Source: an uncultured Burkholderiales bacterium (lineage in GTDB: Bacteria; Pseudomonadota; Gammaproteobacteria; Burkholderiales; Burkholderiaceae_C). Taken from it: a stretch of DNA of 61,476 nucleotides. Shown here one piece after another: positions 56,201-61,476 of this stretch. Under the pieces are notes generated by a model, which saw nothing but the letters and a program-made list of their open reading frames with translations, did no database searches and was not told where the DNA came from. The DNA lies in NCBI GenBank assembly GCA_903876885.1, contig CAIRBP010000055.1:1-61476 (forward strand), in the 5' to 3' direction. The position numbers and the translations under genes were made by a program. Each line of letters opens with the position of its first letter. Position 1 is the first letter of the stretch.

Positions 56201-57412
56201 GTATGTGTCGTTGTTATAGAACAAACGTTGGAACAATGCCTGAACAGCGTCCTCAGTTGGTGGCTCACCAGGGCGCATCATGCGGTAGATTGCAACTCTT
56301 GCTGCAAACTCATCGGTAGTCTCATCAATGCGCAGTGTTTGCGAAATGTAAGCACCTTGGTCTAATTCATTCGTGTAAATACACTGTATGTCTTGAACAT
56401 TGGCTTCACGCAATTTCTTCAATAACGCTTCAGTCAATTCTTCATTTGCTTTTACAACGATTTCACCAGTATCATCATTTGCCATGATATCTTTGGCAAT
56501 CACGCGACCAACCAAGAAGTCTTCAGGAACGCTGATATGAGTCGTACCAGATTGCTCAAACTCTCTAGTGTGCCTTGCAGTAATACGTTTATCTTTAGGA
56601 ACGATTACTTTACCTGCTTTGTCAGTAATATCGAAGCGAGCGACCTCACCTCTTAAACGCTCAGCCACAAACTCCATTTGCGCACCACTGTCCATTAAAC
56701 GGAATGTGTCATTTACAAAGAAGTTGGCTAGGATAGTTTCTGGATTTAAACCAATTGCTTTGAGCAAAATGGTGACTGGCATCTTGCGACGACGGTCTAC
56801 GCGGAAATACAGAATATCTTTTGGATCAAACTCAAAATCAAGCCATGAACCGCGGTAAGGAATGATCCTTGCAGAAAAAAGCAGTTTTCCAGAGCTATGG
56901 GTCTTGCCTTTGTCGTGCTCAAAGAACACACCGGGTGAACGGTGTAATTGAGACACGATTACACGCTCAGTACCGTTGATGATGAAAGAACCTTTGTCCG
57001 TCATCAAAGGCACTTCGCCCATGTAGACCTCTTGCTCTTTTACTTCACGAACAACTTTAGACTGTGCGCTTGAGGACTCACGATCGTAAATAATTAACTG
57101 GACTCGGGCCCTAACAGCAGAAGAGAATGTGAGACCGCGAGTTTGACACTCACGCACATCAAATGCTGGTTTTGCCAGGTTGTATTCTAAAAACTTCATC
57201 TCCACAAAGTTATTGTGTGAGACGATTGGGAAGGCTGCTTCAAATGCCGCCTGTAATCCCTCGTTACTACGCTTCTTAGGAGCTACATCTGCTTGCAAAA
57301 ATGCTGTGTAAGCATCTTTTTGCATTTGTAACAAATATGGAATTTCTAGTACGCTGTCACGATTTCCGAAACTCTTGCGGATGCGTTTGCGTTCGGTGTA
57401 TGTATAAGCCAT
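53297..57412 (-). CDS. rpoB: RNA polymerase subunit beta
   Basis: Second largest RNA polymerase subunit, 1371 residues from the chosen start. The ATG at 57412 gives [16 protein letters not shown], the standard N-terminus; the frame continues 18 codons upstream without conservation. The rifampicin pocket reads [34 protein letters not shown] when its parts are joined, which is the sensitive wild type at the common resistance positions (Asp, His and Ser all present). The C-terminus has KFHWFDI and the conserved [19 protein letters not shown] stretch. It follows rplL after a structured 259 bp gap. Confidence 0.99.
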   Translation of the reverse strand: MAYTYTERKRIRKSFGNRDSVLEIPYLLQMQKDAYTAFLQADVAPKKRSNEGLQAAFEAAFPIVSHNNFVEMKFLEYNLAKPAFDVRECQTRGLTFSSAVRARVQLIIYDRESSSAQSKVVREVKEQEVYMGEVPLMTDKGSFIINGTERVIVSQLHRSPGVFFEHDKGKTHSSGKLLFSARIIPYRGSWLDFEFDPKDILYFRVDRRRKMPVTILLKAIGLNPETILANFFVNDTFRLMDSGAQMEFVAERLRGEVARFDITDKAGKVIVPKDKRITARHTREFEQSGTTHISVPEDFLVGRVIAKDIMANDDTGEIVVKANEELTEALLKKLREANVQDIQCIYTNELDQGAYISQTLRIDETTDEFAARVAIYRMMRPGEPPTEDAVQALFQRLFYNNDTYDLSRVGRMKFNARVGRPDSTGPMVLTNEDILAVVKILVDLRNGNGEVDDIDHLGNRRVRCVGELAENQYRTGLARIEKAVKERLGQAEQEPLMPHDLINSKPISAALKEFFGASQLSQFMDQTNPLSEITHKRRVSALGPGGLTRERAGFEVRDVHVTHYGRVCPIETPEGPNIGLINSLALYARLNDYGFIETPYRRVSDAKVTNQIDYLSAIEESKYVIAQANATLDKEGRLTGDLVSAREKGESILCSAERIQYMDVSPAQIVSVAASLVPFLEHDDANRALMGANMQRQAVPVLRPEKAFVGTGIERVAAIDSGTVVTANRGGVVDYVDATRIVVRVNDNETQAGEVGVDIYNLIKYQRSNQNTNIHQRPIVKRGDKLAKGDVVADGASTDIGELALGQNMLVAFMPWNGYNFEDSILISERVVAEDRYTSIHIEELVVMARDTKLGAEEISRDIPNLAETQLNRLDDSGIIFVGAEVQPGDVLVGKVTPKGETTLTPEEKLLRAIFGEKASDVKDTSLRVDQGSQGTVIDVQVFTREGIVRDKRAQQIIDDELKRFRLDLNDQLRIVEADAFIRIEKLLSGKVANGGPNKLAKGSKIDAAYLASVEKFHWFDIRPQDEDVASQLESIKNALAQTRHSFDLAFEEKRKKLTQGDELPAGVLKMVKVYLAVKRRLQPGDKMAGRHGNKGVVSKIVPVEDMPYMKDGTPADIVLNPLGVPSRMNVGQVLEVHLGWAAKGIGQRIGNMLQEQAKAAELRTFMETLYNSSGHLEQINKLSDSDVVEMAHNLTLGIPFATPVFDGASEEEIRSMLKLAYPEDVMKTKGLTATRTQAQLFDGRTGDAFERPVTIGYMHVLKLHHLVDDKMHARSTGPYSLVTQQPLGGKAQFGGQRFGEMEVWALEAYGASYTLQEMLTVKSDDVQGRTKVYENIVKGEHAIEAGMPESFNVLVKEIRSLGIDIELERS

Positions 57413-57671
57413 GAGTTCTCCGGATTTATTTCTCTCGGGGACTGAATGAAAATTTAAGTAAACCACTTACTTAAACTTCCCGCTTGGCCGCTGGCCTCTA
57501 CCAGCTTTGGCGGACGATTGCGCATTGCACGCAATCCGAACCAAGGTTCTTCTGCAGTCTGCTCAGAAGACACTCGAAAATGAGTTTCACAACTCTCTTT
57601 CGAGTGCGCTCTTTCAAGCGTAAAAGGCCGCGGCCCCTTTTAGGTTGCCGCAGCCCTTAAAAAAACAAAGA
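57413..57671 (-). promoter_or_regulatory. Structured rplL-rpoB intergenic region
   Basis: Several stems can be drawn: CACTCGAAA (57571-57579) with TTTCGAGTG (57598-57606); CTTCTG (57549-57554) with CAGAAG (57564-57569); and the GC-rich palindrome GGCCGCGGCC near 57626-57635. In E. coli this gap holds an attenuator and an RNase III site that set the ratio of L7/L12 to beta. A comparable role is likely here. Confidence 0.6.
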
Positions 57672-58052
57672 TTACTTGATCTCTGCTTTTGCACCAGCCT
57701 CTTCGAGCTTTTTCTTAGCCGCCTCAGCATCAGCTTTTGCAACGCCTTCTTTAACTGGCTTTGGAGCTGCATCAACCAAGTCTTTAGCTTCTTTCAAACC
57801 AAGACCTGTGATTTCACGAACTGCTTTAATAACTGACACTTTGTTTGCACCAGTGTCTACCAAGTTAACAGTGAACTCGGTCTGCTCTTCTGCAGCCGCT
57901 GCACCGCCGCCACCGCCACCACCAGCTGCTGGAGCAGCCATAGCTGCAGCGCTTACGCCAAATTTCTCTTCAATAGCTTTTACGAGCTCATTGAGATCCA
58001 TAACAGTCATGCTATCGAGTGCTGTTAAAAATGCGTCTTTATCAAATGACAT
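57672..58052 (-). CDS. rplL: 50S ribosomal protein L7/L12
   Basis: Stalk protein that recruits translation factors; 126 residues. The N-terminal dimerisation helix region begins [15 protein letters not shown]. The flexible Ala/Gly hinge is in [14 protein letters not shown]. The C-terminal domain has [23 protein letters not shown] and [12 protein letters not shown], which bind EF-Tu and EF-G. The ATG at 58052 is correct; an in-frame extension to 58082 lacks homology. It lies 74 bp after rplJ. Confidence 0.99.
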   Translation of the reverse strand: MSFDKDAFLTALDSMTVMDLNELVKAIEEKFGVSAAAMAAPAAGGGGGGGAAAAEEQTEFTVNLVDTGANKVSVIKAVREITGLGLKEAKDLVDAAPKPVKEGVAKADAEAAKKKLEEAGAKAEIK

Positions 58053-58126
58053 TTGTTTTCCTAATCTAAATATGACCACCATTTAGGTGGCCGTTAAACA
58101 TTGACACAACCTGATGCTTTATGCGC

Positions 58127-58624
58127 TCAGGCTGCTGCCTCACCTTTTTTCGTTGCCAAAGCACCCAATACCACTGCGGTACGGGAGATTGGCGACATGA
58201 GCAACCCACACAACTGAGCCAGCAACACTTCCTTGGAAGGAATATTGGCGAGTTGTTTAACACCAGCTACATCTAAAGCTTTTCCACCGATTGCACCGCC
58301 GCGAATAACTAACTTATCATTTGTTTTAGAAAAGTCAGCTACCACTTTAGCTGCAGCAACAGCATCAGTTGAAAATCCATAAATGAGTGGTCCGGTCATC
58401 TGCTCTGCAACAACTTCAAACGGCCCACCTGCTACAGCACGTCTTGCTAAAGTGTTCTTTAAAACACTGAGCGTAACGCCTTTGCTGCGCGCATCAGAGC
58501 GTAGTTTGATCATGTCAGCAACTGTGATGCCGCGGTACTCTGCCATCACAAGCGTTTGGGCTTGAGCGGCGATACCAGTCACTTCGTGAATGACGGCCTC
58601 TTTCTCACTGCGATTCAGACTCAA
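58127..58624 (-). CDS. rplJ: 50S ribosomal protein L10
   Basis: Base of the ribosomal stalk and autoregulator of its operon; 165 residues. It begins with [14 protein letters not shown] and has [23 protein letters not shown], and [10 protein letters not shown], then [13 protein letters not shown] and a C-terminal helix for L12 binding. The start codon is TTG (58624), preceded by AAGGAG at good spacing, so initiation here is well supported. It follows a 311 bp leader. Confidence 0.98.
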   Translation of the reverse strand: MSLNRSEKEAVIHEVTGIAAQAQTLVMAEYRGITVADMIKLRSDARSKGVTLSVLKNTLARRAVAGGPFEVVAEQMTGPLIYGFSTDAVAAAKVVADFSKTNDKLVIRGGAIGGKALDVAGVKQLANIPSKEVLLAQLCGLLMSPISRTAVVLGALATKKGEAAA

Positions 58625-58935
58625 GGTCTACTCCTTAAAATATGCCCTTTTGCATTTAACAACGCATCAGGACACGCTTGCTTTTCAGCGACCTTAACTG
58701 TTAGGAAATATTCCATACAGTGGGATCGCCATCTGCGCTGGCTTAATCTTTGATTAAGTACGCCGTCTACTTTTATTAAAAATAAATTCGTACGCCAACG
58801 GTCTTGGATGGCCCGCCCTCGAAAAGGTTGTCTTCTCCTGCGGCCCACCATATTGAGAGAGCACCTGGGTGCACCCTCAAAATCTATCAATTACCCAAAA
58901 ATTCTTTTACTCTCTTTGCCAATAAGCACAGAGCA
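58625..58935 (-). promoter_or_regulatory. L10 leader / rplA-rplJ intergenic region (311 bp)
   Basis: The long gap before rplJ is the place where L10 (with L12) binds its own mRNA to repress translation and where a promoter for rplJL lies in other Proteobacteria. I see stem candidates such as the GGGTGCACCC palindrome (58867-58876). I did not verify a canonical L10-leader consensus base by base. No gene is supported inside it. Confidence 0.6.
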
Positions 58936-59631
58936 TTAAGCACTTAGAGATTGAGTGTCTACTCTGACACCTACGCCCATCGTTGAAGATAGCGCTACTT
59001 TGCGCAAATACACGCCCTTACTCGTAGTCGGTTTAGCCTTGTTCAATGCATCAATGAGTGCAGCCAAGTTTCCAAGCAACTTTGGAGACTCAAATGAACG
59101 ACGACCTATAGTTGCATGTACGATTCCAGCCTTGTCAACGCGGAACTGAACTTGTCCGGCCTTAGCGTTTTTAACCGCTGTAGCAACATCAGGCGTAACT
59201 GTTCCGACTTTAGGATTTGGCATCAAACCACGTGGGCCCAAAATTTGACCCAATGTTCCAACAACGCGCATAGCATCAGGCGCAGCAATCACAACATCAA
59301 AAGGCATATCGCCAGCTTTAACGCGAGCCGCCAAATCATCCATGCCAACTACGTCAGCACCAGCCGCTTTGGCCTCCTCAGCTTTTGCACCTTGAGCAAA
59401 TACAGCTACGCGTGCCGTCTTACCTGTACCGTTTGGTAAAACCACTGCACCACGAACAACTTGGTCAGATTTCTTAGCATCAATTCCCAATTGAACTGCT
59501 ACGTCTATTGACTCGTCGAATTTTGCTGTAGCGCACTCTTTTACGATCGCCAATGCATCTGATAAGGCGTAAAGTTTGTTGGAGTCAACCTTGCCTTCTA
59601 AAGCCTTTTGTTTTTTAGTCAGTTTAGTCAT
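58936..59631 (-). CDS. rplA: 50S ribosomal protein L1
   Basis: Binds 23S rRNA at the E-site stalk and represses the L11 operon. The 231-residue protein has [33 protein letters not shown], and the RNA-binding [21 protein letters not shown] and RGVYL-like [15 protein letters not shown]. It follows rplK directly with no gap. Nothing is unusual. Confidence 0.99.
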   Translation of the reverse strand: MTKLTKKQKALEGKVDSNKLYALSDALAIVKECATAKFDESIDVAVQLGIDAKKSDQVVRGAVVLPNGTGKTARVAVFAQGAKAEEAKAAGADVVGMDDLAARVKAGDMPFDVVIAAPDAMRVVGTLGQILGPRGLMPNPKVGTVTPDVATAVKNAKAGQVQFRVDKAGIVHATIGRRSFESPKLLGNLAALIDALNKAKPTTSKGVYLRKVALSSTMGVGVRVDTQSLSA

Positions 59632-60063
59632 TTATACACCCTCCACATTCACGCCCATTGAACGAGCAGAGCCCGCAATCGTGCGTACTGCTGCATCTAA
59701 ATCAGCAGCCGTCATATCTTTCATTTTTGTTTTCGCAATCTCTTCGAGCTGCGCTCTTGTAATCTTGCCAACTTTATCGCTGTGTGGCTTTGCAGATCCC
59801 TTGTCTAACTTGATCGCTTTTTTAATCAACGTTGTCGCTGGGGGGGTCTTGATAATAAAAGTGAATGACTTATCTGCAAATGCAGTAATCACCACTGGTA
59901 ACGGTAGTCCTGGCTCCACACCTTGAGTCTGTGCATTAAATGCTTTACAGAACTCCATGATGTTCAAACCGCGCTGACCCAGTGCTGGACCGATTGGAGG
60001 AGAAGGATTAGCCTTTCCTGCGGGTACTTGTAGCTTTACATAGCCGACGATTTTTTTCGCCAT
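59632..60063 (-). CDS. rplK: 50S ribosomal protein L11
   Basis: 143-residue protein of the GTPase-associated centre. It has [29 protein letters not shown], with the proline-rich helix that thiostrepton and micrococcin contact, and the RNA-binding C-terminal half ([19 protein letters not shown]). The 130 bp gap after nusG may hold the rplKA leader that L1 binds. Start has GGAGAAAC upstream. Confidence 0.99.
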   Translation of the reverse strand: MAKKIVGYVKLQVPAGKANPSPPIGPALGQRGLNIMEFCKAFNAQTQGVEPGLPLPVVITAFADKSFTFIIKTPPATTLIKKAIKLDKGSAKPHSDKVGKITRAQLEEIAKTKMKDMTAADLDAAVRTIAGSARSMGVNVEGV

Positions 60064-60193
60064 TTGTTTCTCCTTACGGGTGCAAACGCTTGTTTAGAGC
60101 TCCCCGGGGTTTAGACTCTTTTCTCTTTACAACCGTCGCCGAGTCTTTGAAAAGCGACAGAATTTTTAAAACTTTATTCCCTGCAACAAGCCA

Positions 60194-60775
60194 TTAAGTC
60201 TTCTCAACTTGGCTGAACTCAAGCTCCACAGGTGTTGAACGACCAAAAATAGTTACTGAAACTCGTAACTTGTTCTTCTCGTAGTTAACCTCTTCAACAG
60301 AACCGTTAAAGTCTGTGAAGGGCCCTTCTTTGACGCGGACAAATTCACCCACCATAAATTCAACTTTATGACGCGGCTTATCAGTTCCCTCTTGCATCTG
60401 ACCAACAATCTTCAGTACATCAGCCTGAGAAATGGGTGCGGGACGATTCTTAGCGCCACCCACAAATCCAGTCACCTTGCTTGTGTGCTTAACCAGGTGC
60501 CAGCTGAGATCGTCCATGATCATCTCCACCAACACGTAGCCCGGGAAAAAACGACGCTCAGTTGTCTTGCGCTGTCCGTTTTTCATCTCCACAACTTCTT
60601 CAGTTGGCACCAAAATACGACCGAATTTAGCCTGCATGCCTTCACGGTTGATACGCTCGATGATGTTGCGCTCAACTGCTTTTTCCATTCCAGAATAAGC
60701 GTGCACAACATACCAACGCATGTCAGGATGCGCCGGTTCGGCAGAAATAATAGATTGCTCAGCTTGTTCGGTCAT
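60194..60775 (-). CDS. nusG: Transcription elongation factor NusG
   Basis: Housekeeping antitermination/elongation factor coupling RNA polymerase to Rho and the ribosome; 193 residues. The NGN domain has [20 protein letters not shown] and [12 protein letters not shown]. The KOW domain has [21 protein letters not shown] and ends in [12 protein letters not shown] chose the ATG at 60775, which overlaps the secE stop as TAATG. This is one of two NusG-type genes in the window, the other being rfaH. Confidence 0.98.
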   Translation of the reverse strand: MTEQAEQSIISAEPAHPDMRWYVVHAYSGMEKAVERNIIERINREGMQAKFGRILVPTEEVVEMKNGQRKTTERRFFPGYVLVEMIMDDLSWHLVKHTSKVTGFVGGAKNRPAPISQADVLKIVGQMQEGTDKPRHKVEFMVGEFVRVKEGPFTDFNGSVEEVNYEKNKLRVSVTIFGRSTPVELEFSQVEKT

Positions 60776-61158
60776 TATTTCTTCCATCCCAAAATGAGAT
60801 CATAGATAACCCACTCAAGTGTTTTATCTGTAAACCACAAAAACGTTGCCATGATGGCCACAAAAGCGAACACGTAAATTGTCATTTGAGTAGCCTCTTT
60901 GCGTGTAGGCCAAACAACTTTTTGAACCTCACGCGTAGCATCTTTACCAAATGCAATTAACTGCCTGCCATGAACTGATGTAAAAAATACGATCACAGCA
61001 ACCAACAAGCCACCGATTAGACTAGCCCATTGCACGAGACCACCTTGGTCACCCAAGTAATAAAAAGCAACCACAGCAAGAACCGCCAATACCACGGCAA
61101 ACATGGATTTCGCCATATCTGCTGTTTGGTTCACTGTTTCAATATTTGCACTAGCCAT
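60775..61158 (-). CDS. secE: Preprotein translocase subunit SecE
   Basis: Essential membrane subunit of the SecYEG channel. The product is 127 residues from the ATG at 61158 ([11 protein letters not shown]), of the long three-helix proteobacterial type. Two helices lie at about 15-35 and 42-60. Then comes the conserved amphipathic [20 protein letters not shown] and a third helix ([18 protein letters not shown]). The frame extends three codons upstream to 61167. It follows the tRNA-Trp gene and overlaps nusG. Confidence 0.97.
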   Translation of the reverse strand: MASANIETVNQTADMAKSMFAVVLAVLAVVAFYYLGDQGGLVQWASLIGGLLVAVIVFFTSVHGRQLIAFGKDATREVQKVVWPTRKEATQMTIYVFAFVAIMATFLWFTDKTLEWVIYDLILGWKK

Positions 61159-61259
61159 AAACGGCATTTAATCCTATTATTTATTCGATCTTTTAAGACA
61201 CCGAAGCCCGCCGATTAAGGCGGGCCTTGGATAGACACCAAAGTTACTTCTAACTTAGG

Positions 61260-61335
61260 TGGCAGGGGCGGAGGGCATCGAACCCCCAACCTTCGGTTTT
61301 GGAGACCGACACTCTGCCAATTGAGCTACGCCCCT
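61260..61335 (-). tRNA. trnW: tRNA-Trp (anticodon CCA)
   Basis: On the minus strand the acceptor arm AGGGGCG pairs with CGCCCCT. The D-arm, the anticodon stem TCGGT/ACCGA with loop containing CCA, and a T-arm GGGGG-TTCGATG-CCCTC follow. The encoded 3' end is GCCA. It lies between tuf and secE, the usual place. Confidence 0.97.
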
Positions 61336-61359
61336 ATTTCTTCAAATGCCTCGGATCCC

Positions 61360-61476
61360 TTAGGCCAGAACTTTTGCCACAACGCCGGCGCCTACAGTTT
61401 TGCCACCCTCACGGATCGCAAATCTCAAGCCCTCTTCCATCGCAATCGGGTTGATCAGCTTCACCGTAATCGATAC
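61360..61476 (-). CDS. tuf: Elongation factor Tu, C-terminal end (truncated by window edge)
   Basis: The last 38 codons of EF-Tu read [16 protein letters not shown], then [15 protein letters not shown] and VVAKVLA before a TAA stop. This is the end of beta-barrel domain 3. The rest lies beyond the window. It is the first gene of the block tuf-trnW-secE-nusG. Genomes of this group usually carry two tuf copies; this is the copy linked to secE. Confidence 0.96.
   Translation of the reverse strand, partial: VSITVKLINPIAMEEGLRFAIREGGKTVGAGVVAKVLA

Noticed and set aside
57676-58086. 136-residue open frame antisense to rplL
   Set aside because: Mirror of the Ala/Gly-rich L7/L12 coding sequence; Ala/Pro-rich translation with no family match.

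Overview
The window reads as one contiguous piece of a betaproteobacterial chromosome, most likely order Burkholderiales. Support comes from conserved neighbourhoods known from that order: argB next to an SlmA-type regulator, rsmB-DUF4390-NtrY-NtrX with an NtrX that lacks the AAA+ domain, an SDR-folB-ttcA run, a phasin beside a PhaD-like TetR regulator, and the tuf-trnW-secE-nusG-rplKAJL-rpoBC cluster. Base composition looks moderately AT-rich by eye; I did not compute it. The genus cannot be fixed from this sequence. I see no insertion sequence, prophage, integrase, CRISPR array or rRNA.

Layout. 1-960 is the end of groEL with its terminator. 1082-6219 holds central carbon genes: a tal-pgi-HAD phosphatase operon on the minus strand, divergent from zwf. 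6261-8399 holds an NDUFA9-like SDR and a CCA-adding enzyme that seems to have lost its HD catalytic residues. 8452-13629 is a tightly packed minus-strand operon: a secreted TPR-CHAT putative protease, a small secreted protein, a zinc-ribbon membrane protein and an exported alpha/beta hydrolase. It is the best candidate here for an undescribed system. 13702-23141 is a complete MdtABC/MuxABC-type RND efflux operon with its outer-membrane channel. 23252-27309 has a DUF2905 membrane protein, a MidA/NDUFAF7-like methyltransferase, and a FolM-like reductase with two tandem FolB paralogues and ttcA.

27406-32969 is a catabolic cluster in two divergent arms. It looks like a non-phosphorylating route for a sugar acid: UxaA-type dehydratase, two SDR dehydrogenases, a fumarylacetoacetase-family hydrolase and an Ldh-family dehydrogenase. 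33118-37274 holds slmA, argB, an NYN-domain protein with a structured leader, uppS and rfaH. 37435-43157 holds a phasin and PhaD-like regulator, an M20 amidohydrolase, coaX, an amidase and an unknown membrane protein. 43208-48787 holds the NtrX/NtrY-like two-component pair with DUF4390, rsmB and a LemA-like protein. 48954-61476 is the transcription/translation block from rpoC back to the end of tuf.

How the parts fit. Most genes are housekeeping. The accessory content is the CHAT operon, the RND pump and the sugar-acid cluster. The CHAT operon lies directly downstream of the RND operon on the same strand with only 72 bp between and no obvious terminator, so the two may share transcripts. Several gene pairs use TAATG stop-start overlaps (tal/pgi, secE/nusG, the small secreted protein/zinc-ribbon protein), and several genes seem to use TTG starts (CHAT protein, exported hydrolase, MidA-like methyltransferase, rplJ).
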